Assembly: GCA_050084515.1 (NCBI GenBank)
Contig: CM114273.1
Span: 29,450,001-29,514,000 of the forward strand
Direction: 5' to 3'
Length of the DNA: 64,000 nt
From: Blasia pusilla
Taxonomy: Eukaryota; Marchantiophyta; Marchantiopsida; Blasiales
Shown: piece by piece, positions 32,646-46,854 of the stretch
How positions within the stretch are numbered: position 1 is the stretch's first letter
Layout: the number at the start of each line of letters is the position of its first letter
Translations under genes and position numbers: made by a program
Notes under the pieces: model-generated
What the model was told of the DNA's origin: nothing
The model's input: the letters and a program-made list of their open reading frames with translations, nothing else
Databases searched by the model: none

Positions 32646-32880
32646 GTGCAACTTGCAGTTCCATTCCATCGAATGTTCGCTTTCGCGAACCACTCCGATT
32701 ACATCTTGATGCTTTCCGGAGCCCTTGGTGCAACGCTCCTGGTTTACTTTCTATTTTTTGGTAATCTGCTTGATGGTATTGGAGGCAACGACAATCCTAA
32801 CCTCAATCTAAACGACACCGACAAGGTGTATAAAAAAATCTCCGAGTTTGACAGATTCTATACTAGCATCTCTTTTCTTT
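32646..32880 (+). pseudogene. ABCB (P-glycoprotein-type) transporter N-terminal fragment
   Basis: The translation starting at 32646 reads VPFHRMFAFANHSDYILMLS, then a GALGA turn, FFGNLLDGIGG and an Asn-rich loop ending KVYKKISE. This follows the start of plant ABCB1/ABCB19-type transporters (VPF-KLF-FAD--DY-LM-VG--GA, then FF--LVN-FG). Those proteins export auxin and other substrates across the plasma membrane. About 70 residues align, with a short gap after GALGA. Beyond about residue 75 the match is lost. Full-length proteins are about 1,250 residues, so this is at best one exon or a captured, decayed fragment. No further exons were found downstream. Confidence 0.5.
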
Positions 32881-33837
32881 TCTTTTCCCAAATGCCCAGC
32901 TATTTGGTGCATTATATGTTCCATCACCAAACCAAGATCCTACGGTCTCAAAACCTCTCGGTCCTTCAAGAACTCGACTCTTCTTTCTACAAGCGCTCTA
33001 CCTCTAGTCAAGTGTTGCGCACCTTCTCCCTCAGCCGAATGCTCGCTTCGGCGGCTTCGACTTTGGACGGACTGCTTTTATCCAAGGTTTCTTTTTTCAA
33101 ATCATAGAATAGAAATGAGCTTATCCCATTGAGATTTCAACGTCTTTTTCCCCCTCGGAACCTCCCAAGTAGCCAGAATTCGTAATTGCAACTCATTCTA
33201 GGAAATTTGGAGGAGAAGTATGCGGATACAGGACATTTGTGATCGTGTTGTGCAATTGTGTAGTACTCTCTATACTTTCTCTGGATAGGTCTGGCCATGT
33301 TGGGTTCATCATGGTTGGGTACGTACTCCGTAGCTGCTTTAATTGTAGCTCACTATTTTGTGTCAGTGTGTACACTCCTTCCTCATTAAGTGTTAGATAG
33401 AGTTTTATTAGTATTAAGTAAATTAGCATAGGAAAAGGAAATTCCCATGTTTAAACCTCTTTATGGTGCCTCTTTTATGCGGGCCCAACTTTAGAAAAAG
33501 AGGTAATAAATAAAAGATGACTTTAGAAAAATAAAGTAGCGAGATTGGTGCTTTAATGAAAAGCAAAAGTAGTCTTGGTTGGTGGCTAGGGTAGTTGGGA
33601 TAATTTGGAAAATATCAAGTGGATAAAAGAGGATATTTTGGAAGAGATAAGAGGAAATCTACTTGTGTCAAAATGTGATTGGCTAAGCCTTGAGAGGAAG
33701 CTATGTGGCACAACATAAGATTAGCTCTATTTCGTACTCTTGTGGATCCCTTGTGAGTCTATAAAGAGGAGGGATCTTCAAGCGTTCATCACGTTCTATT
33801 TCACAACTTGAGTCTCTCGTGTCACTCTTGAGTGTTT
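32881..33837. other. No recognisable gene
   Basis: The frame of the ABCB fragment stays open to 33107 but no longer resembles the family. The rest is AT-rich intergenic DNA. Confidence 0.4.
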
Positions 33838-34090
33838 GGCTTTGGGATTGCTTGTTCTTCCAATAAGATTGGATCACCCTTCTTGGGAGAGTAACTTGAC
33901 CATGGTCTATTCTTCGAGAGGTTTCTAGACTGTGGTGTGTGTGGAGATGAGAGGCTTGTCACCTTAGAGGAGTTTAGTCATACTAAAATAGTGAATGTTT
34001 TGGCTTGTTATTTTCCCAATGAGAGTGGATTACCCCTCTTGGGAGAATAATTCCGCCAAAGCCCATTCTTAAGGAGAGTAGAGAATGTCT
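33838..34090. repeat. Imperfect direct repeat, about 90 bp each
   Basis: 33838-33935 and 33999-34090 share a GGATCACCC/GGATTACCC, CTCTTGGGAGA and CCCATTCTT-like order. They may be part of an LTR or a decayed minisatellite. Confidence 0.45.
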
Positions 34091-34905
34091 ATCAAGCATG
34101 GATAGGGATGGAGCACGAGTTATGCACGACTTTCCTTTCCTCAATCATTACCATGTCAAGGTACTCTTTGTAGATAGGCACTAGTTCACTCGCTATTTAG
34201 TTTATTACTTTGGAGAGGCGTTCTTGAACCAAGTCATGCAATCTTGAACTGCGGTTATACTTTCTATCGTCACATATGGAAGGACATGGGATTGTACTTT
34301 ATATGTCCTTATATAGCGATCCATGGATGTCAATAGGCCTGATCAAATAGGGTTTAACACTAGTTGTGCTATCTTCCTCATGTACAAGCGTAAAGTAGTT
34401 TATAGGGATTTTATAGTTAGGAATTTCGGGGTCCGATGTTACGAAGAAGTGATCGCCTTGGCACTTCCATTTGTGATTCTTGTCGTGAGAGAATGGAGAG
34501 TATACATAATAATTTTGTATTGAAAAAAAGAACTTCTCAGAGAGTTCATCTTTCTTTGACCACGTCTGCCGTAGCTACAAGGCGTGCCCTTACTCGAAGA
34601 AAGGCTCTCGATACGACAATGCAGAATGTTCATAGTCGTAGTACAAGTGAATAGAATCCTAGTCATCAATCCAGTGAGTATGGCATGGAATTCTTACGAC
34701 GCTTACGTGGATTTTTGTACGATTCTGACACGTGGTACATAATGAGTGGTTGAAGTACAAGTGTGACACGTGGACGAACGCACTACATGTAGTGTAGACA
34801 AATATTTCCCTACTACTATTTGACACTAAATGTAGTCATTCTAGTTATAGGTTTTATATAGAATCCATTGTAAGTGTTTTATATGAAACTACTTATAGTT
34901 ATCCT

Positions 34906-35160
34906 AAACTAGTGGTTATTTCTAGTTGTATCCTTGTAACTAAGTATATAGTCATTCTTTTTAAGTGTATAGTTTTGGTATTTGATTAAAAACTAGTGGT
35001 TATTTCCGGTTGTATAATTGAAACTAAATAGTCATTCTTTCTAAATGTATAATTTTGGTATTTAATAAAAAACTAGTGGTCCTTGCTTTTCGTATAAGTG
35101 TAACTAATTATAGTAATTCTTTTTTAGTTCTATAGTGTTGGTATTTGATTAAAAACTAGT
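34906..35160. repeat. Tandem repeat of about 83 bp units
   Basis: AACTAGTGGTTATTTC-type starts at about 34906, 34990, 35072 and 35155. Each is followed by AGTCATTCTTTTT and TTTGGTATTTGATTAAA. Interpreted as subterminal repeats of the CACTA element. Confidence 0.75.
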
Positions 35161-35533
35161 TCTAGTTTAATTACGTTATTAAGATTATTTCTTTTATTGT
35201 TGTTTCATTGTTTCTATACATTGAACAGACTATAAATTTCTTTAGGAATGAATGTCTCACATACAATCATTTCAATATATTCAGCTGTGTGGTTGCACAT
35301 CATTTATCATAAGCATGACATCGAGCAGACCATAACATTTTTAACAGTGAATGTCTCATGTATACATACAATCATTTGTTAACATCCAATCGAGCTTTAT
35401 TCCATAGAGGATCAACAAAAAATGGAAGATTTCCTCAACTAGAACAAGATGTAGAGCCATCATGGAAAAAGAAAAGTTCCCTAACTAACTTCCGAGTGAA
35501 ATCTTCTTCAGTGATTTCTCTGGCCATAAGACG
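35161..35533. other. AT-rich, no gene
   Basis: Contains a short duplicated phrase (GACTATAA/GACCATAAC with ATGTCTCA(C/T)...ACATACAATCATTT) near 35228 and 35330. Nothing coding. Confidence 0.4.
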
Positions 35534-38500
35534 CTAGTGCCCGAAGCTTGTTTTAGAAGTGTGTGGGGGGTCATCTTCCAGGTTTGGAAATGGAAGCTTT
35601 GCATCCACATCAATGATGGTCAATACATCCACTTTGACAAGTCCCAATGGAATAATTTTTCCATGACAAGAATCCCTATCAGCAATGCATGATATGCGTC
35701 CAATGCTTACATGCTCCCAACCTCTTCGGCTCTGTGATAGAAAGATTGTATCTCCTTTACTCAATTGCAAAAGCCACATAATGCAATGAATCAACCCATA
35801 AGAAATAACCTGAAGCATATACATAGGTAGATAAAGCATTTTTTAACTGTCAATCTGAAAATTGTACCTTCATGAAACTCCAACCAGGGCTTGGAATGTT
35901 GGATGGATAGCTCACTTGCTGCAATCAATTAAGTCATCAACGCAAAACTTGAACCACAAGTTCTTTTCATATTGCAATCTTATTGAATCAAACTAAAAAT
36001 CTAAGATCATACAAAGGTTCAGATCACGTAGAGTTACAGAATTAACTCACCATATTTCTTTCTTTCCTCTCGAGAAGCGTTGAACCCTTCCCCTTGGGCT
36101 TGCTTTTTTGCTTCAATTCTTTTTCCTTTTTTTTTATCCCCAACAAGATTTTGAAGCGGCTCCACAACCATTATGGATTCTTGTTCATGATCTTCAGGGG
36201 CAGCAAGCATGGATTCACGAGTCTCCTCCATGCCACTAGAGACACATTGTATATTCTTGGGCATAGGGATAACTTCCTGAGGTTTTTGTAGAGTAGAGAT
36301 AGGCATAGTATCTTGTCTCTCTATAAGATTCTCAAGTGAAGAAGATGCTTGAACTTCAATAGATGCGATGTTCTCACCAAGAGGATCAAGAATAGAATTG
36401 GAAATTTTTGGGATCACCATAACCTCAGGGATCTCAAGTGGTGATGGAGGAGGTGGTGTATTGTTGTGTCCCTTACTTACCATACCCTTTAGTTCTGTCA
36501 TGATTCCCATCAAGATTTCCATGTTTGATTTGAGACCACCCAAGCCATTTTCCACCACTTGTATCCTATCTCTCAAGGTGGATAAACCACTCTAAGAAAC
36601 AATACCAACATACAAATGAGATATTTTTTGGTGAGAAAAAATGGATGAAGATACAATATTAGGTCACATGACCAACTCATAAGTTCAGTTTACACCAAGC
36701 CAATTCACCATACTATTCTAAAGAAGCTTTTGTATCTATAAGTTCACTTTACAGAAAGCCAATTTTGAATACTATGCCAAGACAACTTCTAAATTTGTGA
36801 GAGAAATTTCAACAAGCCAATTTTGAATATCATACAGCAAGACAACTTCTGAAATTGTAAGAGAATTTTACAGCAAGCCAATTTTAAATAACATACAGCA
36901 AGACAACTTCTGAAAGTGTAGGAGGATTTTGCAGCAAGCCAATTTAGAATATAATGCCAAGACAACTTCTCTTTTTTGTAACCTAATTATCAAGAAGGTC
37001 ACAGATAAGCTTACCTTATTAACAATTGCTTGGCTTGGGGATGCTTTTCCTGCATCCAAAGACTCCTCAATGTCTTGTAGTGATGGACTCTCCCGCCTAT
37101 CTCTTTCCGCTACATTCTATCAAATCAGGTTAGGATTGCAATTTAAGCTTTAGATGTGTAGAAGATTTAGAAAAAAAATGTAAACTTGTTGGAAGAGATA
37201 ATGAGAACAAAAGCACGAGTTTACCAAAAGTGCTTTGCTCCTGCATAACCACGCCTTCCATTGGGATTGGGCTTCTCCACCTATGAGCGATTGGCCTTCA
37301 TACGCTTAGATTTGTTTTGTCCTTCGAGAGACAACCAATATGATTTCAAACTTTCCCAACTCTTAGGATTCACTTACAGAGGAGAGGGGCATTCGGGAGA
37401 GCACCCTGCCTCTATCAACATCCTCTTCAATGGAGCCCTCTCTCTCTTCATTAGTTCTTGGAGAGAGTTTCTCCAAAATTTCTCACTAAGTTCATTCCCG
37501 GTGTATTCAGAGTGGGCATCAACATCCCTACGCATAGCTTTCAAATCTGTATATGTTTGTTTAGCAACATCAAAAATGCTGATGTCTAAGTGTCGATGCA
37601 CTGCAACCTTTACTTCATCGTACCAACTATTTTTTTTGTCACAACCATATACTATCTCACCCTCTGTTGTGACCTCAACTAAAAGTTTTAGCCCAACTTG
37701 CTCTCGAATCTTAATGGCCGCCTTCCATGCATTATAATCCTCCTTTCTCTTCGTCCGTTTAATAGATGATTCTACACGAACAATTTCCCACTTCTACACT
37801 TTAGAAAAATCAGAATCCCTCTCCTTACTACATGGTACAATCAGACATAATATGATCCCATTAATACAGTCACTTATCTTACCAAGTGGACGAGGTTGGT
37901 GATCAATTGGTGGAACCTGTGGGGCAGGTCCAGGATTTGGGGCAAAGAAACGCCCACCAAAGAAGCCAGGGGGTTGGCCCCATCTAGGAGGAATAGAACC
38001 TGCATGCCATACTTCAATATGCATCAACAATATGCTGTAAGGGCTCATGGAGCCCTCAAAAATGACCCCTTGTTCAAACTTCTAACTTCATGAAACAATA
38101 TGGGAGGTGTTTAGGATCCTTTTGAGTACCTGACATGCCCGAAGGCCATTGTGTGGGCATCTAGAACCCTCGGTACATCCCAGGAATCGACCATTGTAGG
38201 ACTCCAAGAAGATGGGAAACTGGATTATTCTCGCTTTCTTTTTGCTTCTTGCATGGACTAGGATGCTATCGCCAAACAATTTCATCTAAGTGAGTCATTT
38301 TAGTATTTGCAAGAAAGAAGGTATGAACGAATAAAGTACTATGCAAGTATTTCAAAGTTTGCGATTAAGAGACTTGTTACTTACACATTCTTCACCCGCC
38401 TTGCCACCATTCTTCTTCTACCTTAATGGAGACTTCCCCTTGGCTACTCGAATATGTTCTAAACCTTCAAGGGAAGATTTTTGAGGTGTTGCATCATAGT

Positions 38501-38690
38501 CTTTATCGGACTCACCATTACTATTGAAACCTTTCTCTTCAGCATTTGATGAGTCCTCCGATATAATTGTTTTCTGTGCAATACTCCGAGTATTATATAC
38601 CTTTCGAGTTGATGAACAAGCACCCTCGCTGGTTCTTGCTCTCTTTTGAAGAACAGGCTGGTTAAGAGGTGGAAGAACTCTCCTTCAAAC
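35534..38690 (-). pseudogene. TNPA-like second gene of the CACTA element
   Basis: Several minus-strand exon-like pieces fit the accessory protein that accompanies plant TNP2 transposases. 38400-38690 encodes a low-complexity N-terminal segment (KRARTSEGACSSTRKVYNTR...). 37374-37601 has KAMRRDVDAHSEYTG and a basic helix. 36034-36576 encodes a coiled-coil-like start (NGLGGLKSNMEILMGIM) and an acidic linker. 35534-35839 has LSKGDTIFLSQS and DSCHGKIIPLGLVKVDVLTI, close to the HG-x-x-IP-x-G-x-V-x-V block common at the C-terminus of these proteins. Such proteins bind subterminal repeats. Intron positions were not resolved. Stops and frameshifts suggest decay. Confidence 0.5.
36680..36975. repeat. 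Tandem repeat of about 60 bp, five units
   Basis: AAGCCAATT begins units near 36697, 36756, 36814, 36875 and 36936. Most carry CAAGACAACTTCT. It lies between exon-like segments of the TNPA-like gene, so it may be intronic. Confidence 0.8.
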
Positions 38691-39232
38691 CAAATTCATA
38701 GCCAATCCATTTAATGTTAGTAAGATTATAGTCACAAAGGATGAAAATTGAAACCATTATAAATTAAGTCCACCAAAGTGCAAGTTCAAAGAGTACTTCT
38801 TACCGAAACTCCTCCCCAAGTTTCCTTGTCGCCTCTCTCACAAAAGCCACACGCTCCTCACGTAGTCGATGGTATTTATTGCAAGGACTCTCATCTACAA
38901 TGCAGGTCTTGTCATCACTCTCAGAGTCTCTGCCCACCTCGGATGGCATGATCATTCAACCGCTAATGAAATTGGACCCGATGTCAAACTACAATCAAGG
39001 TCCAATTGTAAGTACTTCTCTGGGAATTTTTTTCTCAAAAAAGATATATGTCATCAAGTTGGGTAAAGTACCTGAAACAAATAGATCCAAAATCCAAAAA
39101 AAACATTTAGGAAATTTAATTTTCACAATTCCAAGGCATACTATTATCATTGAAGATCCTCCTCACTTAAAACCTTATAAGGTAAAGTTGTTGCCCTACT
39201 TGTATAGAATAACACCAACATTGATGAATTGA
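38691..39232. other. Between the two CACTA genes
   Basis: No clear coding segment. A short minus-strand reading near 38800-38880 (RLREERVAFVREATRKL) could be one more exon of the TNPA-like gene. Confidence 0.3.
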
Positions 39233-41783
39233 CTATTCATCTTGACTATGAGAGATACAGTTTTGCTCCTTCTCATCCTCAGATGTAGGAGCCTCATACA
39301 ATCCTTCATCTCCATCCTCTATACTGATGGTAGTGTAGTCCATATTCGCTAGTTCTATTTCTGCATCCGATAGTTGTACTTCCCCAACCAGGGTTACGTC
39401 AGGAACTTCACTCTCTAGTTGTGTATGAGCAGCAAACCCTCTAGGTTGCAAGCTATCATTTCTTGATAAGTCTACACTCTCCCCCACTACCCTTCTTGAT
39501 CGTGCTTGTTTTTGCACAACAACTTTCCATCCTGGCCTATCTTCTACATCTCCATAAAATACTTGCTCTACTTGGCTAGGAAAAACAAAAGGATCAGAAT
39601 TCAAGGGCAAGAATTTTCTAAAGTTGGCTAGTAGGAAACCATTCTCATCATAAAGCATGGTGGGTTCTCGGGAGCCCCATATATGCATGTGCCACTTCAA
39701 GAATTTCAGAGCTTATTTGACGCTTGGTCTCGGCACCTTCTAACACTTTTCCAATAACTCCTTCATCCTCGCTCGCATCCCAAACTCTTTTTCGTATGAC
39801 ATTATAGTTTTGCATGTACTCGGTGATGAAACCAAGAGCTTCATCAAGTAGATATCCTTCGGCCATACAGCCTTCTGGTCTAGCGTGTGATCTGACATAA
39901 TTCTTCAATACACCCAAATAATCTCTCCACACGATATATCCACTGACATGGAACAGGGCTACAAATATCAAGCTCTTCAACCAAATGGACAAGGAGGTGT
40001 CATCATGTCAAAGAAGGAAGGGGGAAAGTGTATCTCCATGAGGCAAAGCGTGGTAGAAACGTCTTCTTTTAAGGATTCAAAATCCTCAGGGTTGTATGTC
40101 TGACACAAAGGCGTCAGAAAATTCTGGACATGCGCATGATAGTCATCCTGACTGGGCTTTTCAGGAGTCCCCGCAAAAAGAATGGTAAGAGTTGTTGCAT
40201 AAAAATATGATGGTCATGGGACTTAATTGCACCCACATTTTTCCGTAGCAGATGTTTGTGTAAAGCACCAGCATAACTGCTAGGAACTTTTAGACTTTAT
40301 ACCCTATCGTCAAATATCTTAACCTCCTCAGGGGTAAGCACGTAATCTGCCTTTGGTTTTAACTTGACGGATGATCTACTAGGATGCGCTTGAAGCCACA
40401 AGTGACGTCTAATTCCCCTAACCTCCATGTCTTGCCTAACTTGAACCGAGTCCTTATTTTTCATACCAAACAAGGTTTTCAACATATTGTCCGCAACATT
40501 TTTTTTACAATGCATAATGTCAAGGGTATGACGGATCAATAAATCCTGAAAATTTATCAAGAAGGAATAATGCAAATTTTGGGTTCATCCATGCACTCAA
40601 CAAAGAACCAGTAGGTGATCAAACCAACACAATTACCACAAGAAATGGAAAGCCGGACAAGTATGAAAGAATGCAAACATCTTCAATAGGTTTTACTTAC
40701 CTTCCAATAAGGCAGTTCGAATAGAATGCTCTTTCGTTGGACCCCATACACTTTGTAGAGATCAACCAGAACCTGCTCACCCCTCTTATTCCTAGGTCTT
40801 GGTGTTTCATCAAATATCTTCTTCATTTCAGCCCATCTCAATATGTCATGACTGGTCACGCGCTTGGGCGTTGGACGATTTTCACTCTGTCGATTGAAAA
40901 GATGCGCAAATTGAATCTTCCTATAACGATGATTCCTATCTTTATGTCTTTGGTGGCCTTGAAATGTTGGCTTATGCAAAGGTTTAGAATAATATGAATC
41001 TACTTGTGGTCCACACACCACGTATGCCTGTTTTCCCTTGGTACATTGGCTAGAGACCACACCTAGCCCAAGATAGTCACTAATAGTCTATATGATCATG
41101 GCTCTAAGAAGGAACTTATCTTGGCCTTCAGGAAGAGAACTATCATATGCAAAAACTCCTTTCCAAAGTAGTTGTAACTTGTTCACAAGTGGAGCTAAAT
41201 ACACATCTAAGTTATGAGAAGACACTAACTCCTTGCCAGGAATGATCAAAGCCAATTGGAGAAAGAATTTATTTGTACATAACCATGGTGGAAGATTGTA
41301 TTTCACCAAAACAACAGGCCAAGTTGACCAAACTGAACTCTTGTCCCTAAAAGGATTTACTCCATCTAAAGCGAGCCCTAATCGACAATTACGAGGCTCG
41401 TTCATGAACTCTGGCCAACGCTCATCTATATCTTTCCACTGTCAAAAATCTCCAGCATTACGCACCTTACCATCGCTACTTTTGTTTTCTGATGTCCATT
41501 TCATTAGTTCAGCTATGGTCTTATATCTATACATCCGTTTTAGCCGCGGGATAATTGGAAAGTGTTTGAGAACCTTTACAACAATCTTTGTTTTCCCTTG
41601 CATTTTATATTGAGGGGACTTGCACTTTGAGCAATTCAACAGGTCCTTATGCTCTCCATTGAAGAGCATACAACCATTGGAACAACAATGAATTTGAATA
41701 TAATTCAAACCCAACTTATTAATCAATGTTTTGGCATCATAGTGGTTTCTTGGAACCACATTGATAGGTTGATAGGACCTCAT
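39233..41783 (-). pseudogene. TNP2-type CACTA transposase
   Basis: The minus strand reads in order. 41442-41783: DAKTLINKLGLNYIQIHCC...CMLFNGE...LNCSKC, then PRLKRMYRYKTIAELMKW, the start of the plant TNP2 core. 41088-41405: RNCRLGLALDGVNPF, STWPVVLVKYNLPPWLC, LIPGKE and LDVYLAPLVNKLQLLW. 40683-41060: FQGHQRHKDRNHRYRK. 40297-40575: LIRHTLDIMHCKKNVADNML. 39648-39992 (DUF4218-like): YLGVLKNYVRSHARPEGCMA. 39233-39700 (DUF4216-like): FPSQVEQVFYGDVEDRPGWK. The first three share one frame with in-frame stops; later joins are shifted. The enzyme would cut and paste CACTA elements. Not functional as it stands. Confidence 0.8.
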
Positions 41784-43962
<2,179 letters not shown>

Positions 43963-44480
43963 TCAACTCAGCTTTTTGGCAGATGATTGATGGTCTGTTG
44001 TCTTTAGGACTATGAGAAATCTGAATGAGGCAACCCGATTGACGATAAGATGCAGAACCATGAGATTGCTTATCAAAGCAAAGGCAATTGAGAACACAAA
44101 CTTCACTGCAATAGGTACTTTCCACCAACTAAGCAGGCCATCTGCAATGAGAGAGAGTGGAACATCATGAATGACGTACACAGCGAAAGCGGACTCGGCC
44201 TAGAACCGTGGATGTGCCTTGTCTGAGAGAGCTTGTCGAGCAAACGAGAGGAGCGAACATACGATGTACCAAGCTGCAAGAGCAGACATGATTTTTTGGG
44301 CCAGAGTAGGGAGTTGGAAGGATTCTAGCAACAGAGAAGGAAGCAGGTACAAAACGGAGGAGATGGTCCCAAGTGCTGCATTGAATCCGCAATGAGAATG
44401 GATGTAGTCTTCGAAGGCTCGAAATTGAGCCAGACAAAAACCAGTCACAAAGAAAATGGAAAAGAGAAGAAAAATGGCCT
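43963..44480 (-). pseudogene. Acyltransferase-3 family C-terminal fragment
   Basis: One minus-strand frame with a single in-frame TAG (near 44198) encodes VTGFCLAQFRAFEDYI, then a membrane segment (SSVLYLLPSLLL), a second (SALAAWYIVCSLLSFAR), the conserved AESAFAVYVIHDVPLSLIAD and a last membrane segment ending VASFRFLIVLKTTD. The (S/A)FxVYxIHxP pattern and a terminal RFLFGLK-like phrase are typical of the last third of membrane acyltransferase-3 proteins (OafA/MdoC type), which O-acylate sugars or glucans. These are mainly bacterial but occur in some plants and algae. About 170 of the usual 350-400 residues are present. It lies inside the probable CACTA span and may be a captured host gene piece. 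Confidence 0.6.
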
Positions 44481-44631
44481 AGTCGTCCACCAAGTTTTTG
44501 ATATCCTAGCCACCAATCACGCAATATCACCTGAATCACTATTAGTGCAATCACTAGAGCATTCGCTAGCTCCCACCCCATCTCTGGAGATTCAATCTCT
44601 CGACTCAGCAGAAATGGGGATTCGGCCGCCC

Positions 44632-45040
44632 AATCGATCACCACAATGCGCTCCTCTGCTTGCCATTCGCCAAATTTACCTCTTTGCAAGAACGGCGGAC
44701 TGTGATTCTACCAAAGGTGGGAGGATTCAATGGTCAAATTGGTCACCACAATGCGCTCCTACATTTGGAATCGGCTGCATTTACCTTCTCACGACAGTGG
44801 GAGACAAAGAATTCAAAAGAGCAAGAGCAGTCAAATCTGTCACCACAATGCGTACCTCCGCCTACCACCCATTACACTCATCCTCTGAACAGATGAAATA
44901 TCGCAGCTTGTGATAACGACAACACGATGAACAGCACCAACAAAAATTTAATTTAGCGGAACGATAATATAGCCGCCGAATTCGACACCAAATTGTGCTT
45001 CTCCGCTTGCAACTCAGTACATTCAACTTCTTACATGCGA
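44632..45040. repeat. Imperfect tandem repeat, about 100 bp units
   Basis: TCACCACAATGCGCTCCT-type starts at 44639, 44743 and 44840, with a weaker related CCAAATTGTGCTTCTCCGC near 44992. The units share ATTTACCT and TCAAAT(C/T) words. Confidence 0.7.
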
Positions 45041-45100
45041 GTCTCTTGGCCCATTTTTTGGCAAAAAGTTAAATGACAATTTGACCCAGAGCCAATAGCT

Positions 45101-45526
45101 CTAGTTCCAATGAACTCCGCAGGTGTGGCGAGTGTAATCTCCTCCCGAGTCTATTTCAGTAAGCCCTCTCTGAGCGTCATCCAAGAAACAGACAATGTAC
45201 CATAAAACACTTTGGCCAAGAAATGTGGGAACTAAAATCGAGAAAATAAAGGAAGGAAATGATGCGCAAACATGCCGAGAGGGTAAAGATATTGGGAAGG
45301 CTCCCAAGGTCTCGACCCAGAAACTCACAGAGGAGGTATTCATTCGGGGAGCTAAAACTAAAACAAAACACTTACGTATACGAAGGGTGACGGATTTACG
45401 TCCAACTAGCCTCAGATCTGCTTTCACCTCATGTTTCTTCTTCGATTTGTCCTCTACCTGATGTTGCACTCTTGCCGCGCTCAGACTTCTGCTATCGAGC
45501 AATGGAGCCCAAACTTGCGCCCTCAT
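45101..45526 (-). pseudogene. Unidentified ORF, possibly a duplicated acyltransferase piece
   Basis: A minus-strand ORF of 141 aa. Its segment LWYIVCFLDDAQRGLTEIDS resembles AWYIVCSLLSFARQALSDKA of the acyltransferase-3 fragment 900 bp downstream, so part of that gene may be duplicated here. The N-terminal half is basic and unrecognised. The evidence is one short alignment only. Confidence 0.25.
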
Positions 45527-45767
45527 CTCATCGCCTACTCATGTCCTCTCCTGACACACTCCCGCCACCGGATTTCTGCTCTCTCCCCCTAGCTCTCGCC
45601 ACCCTAATTTCCCCCTGTGCATGTCGTACCTTGTAATGAGGCATCAACCTTGTGCCTTGACGTACTTCCCATTGGTTCTTGACCTTCAACCTCCCTTCAA
45701 TCCCTAGCTCGACATTGGTTAGAAAAATGAAGAGTTGTTGAAGGCATCTAAAAACACTTCCATGTAA

Positions 45768-46170
45768 TCTAGTCTTTTCTAATGACATACCATTAATTTA
45801 TAGTAATTATATTTAAAAAATTAATTAGATTAATAAATTTCCATGTCACATCCTCTAGTCATTTTTAGGAACTAATTAATACTATAGTATGGCACCTAGG
45901 CCTCTCTAGTTACATGTAGTTGTATTGGACTTCAATTGTAAGCGACTAACAAGCCATGTCCACGTCCTTTATACACTAATCTAGTCATTTATAATGCAAT
46001 GTCATTACTTTATAATAATTATTTTTAAAAATATTTTTAAAATGTTGAAAGAAAATTCCATGTCATATTCTCTAGTCATTCTTAGTAACTAATTACTACT
46101 TTATTCTGCCATCTATGACTCTTTAGTAACATGTAGTTGTATTTTAGTTGTAAGTGACTTAGTGCTAAAT
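45768..46170. repeat. Two tandem units of about 200 bp
   Basis: Unit 1 at 45768-45980 and unit 2 at 45981-46170 share CTAGTC, TTTATA(G/A)TAATTAT, CCATGTCA, CTCTAGTCATT and ACATGTAGTTGTATT. Probably subterminal repeats of the CACTA element. Confidence 0.75.
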
Positions 46171-46318
46171 TCACCATATTCACCATATTCCTTCTAGTGC
46201 TCTATCATGTATGATACACTAAACTTGGTGGCCTTCGTAGCCTAATCTGTTGTATTCCTCATATGGTGGACTCTCACATTTGGGACGTCCGCTTCGTCAC
46301 CACACCAAATTCATACCC

Positions 46319-46561
46319 ATGGCTACCGCCACCGCACCTCTAGCTCTCGCCTCATGTTATCACCGGCATCCGCGTACTCTTTGTCCATTATTCACCGGCC
46401 GTCAGTCATCGACATCCCCATCCGAATCACCCTCCCTTCCTTCCCAGCAGACAGACAGTCAACAGTTCAGATTTCGAGGGGAAACGAATGTGCAAGAGCG
46501 CTCGCTCAAAGCTCTTTGTCCCACTGCCTGCTCCAATCCCATCCCATCTGATCGGATGTAA
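46319..46561 (+). CDS. Short ORF resembling a plastid transit peptide
   Basis: From the in-frame ATG at 46319 (ACCCATGGC context) the ORF reads MATATAPLALASCYHRHPRT followed by a Ser/Pro/Thr-rich stretch with few acidic residues, a composition typical of chloroplast transit peptides. The frame stops after about 80 residues at TAA and no mature domain follows. It lies 120 bp before a Helitron-like 3' end, so it could be a first exon captured by that element. Function unknown. Confidence 0.3.
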   Translation: MATATAPLALASCYHRHPRTLCPLFTGRQSSTSPSESPSLPSQQTDSQQFRFRGETNVQERSLKALCPTACSNPIPSDRM

Positions 46562-46654
46562 CCGTAACCACGTGGATGCCATCCATCCAATGTTGTGCTT
46601 GGCCACCCTCCCTTCCTTCCCGCGTCTTCAATTTAGTATCTTTTTAGTTTAAAA

Positions 46655-46680
46655 TTTGATGCCACGGGCATTCTCACTAG
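46655..46680 (+). mobile_element. Helitron-like 3' terminus
   Basis: TTGATGCCACGGGCATTCTCACTAG followed by T. It has a TGCC-acg-GGCA hairpin and terminal CTAG before a T, as expected for Helitrons. It matches the family ends at 1-35 and 6701-6735 with part of the hairpin missing. The 5' start of this copy is not located. Confidence 0.45.
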
Positions 46681-46854
46681 TGGGTTCTTATTTGTCGTGA
46701 ATCAATACAAGCCGTTCCCGCACCAAGAAAGTACCTTTATGGGCAAGTATGAAAATAAAAATCTGGAATGGGAAATGTAACAACATAAAGTAACTCTAAG
46801 AAAATCAATTTTAAAATTAAGGTAATGAGTTCTGAAAAGTAGGGAATTAATGTT

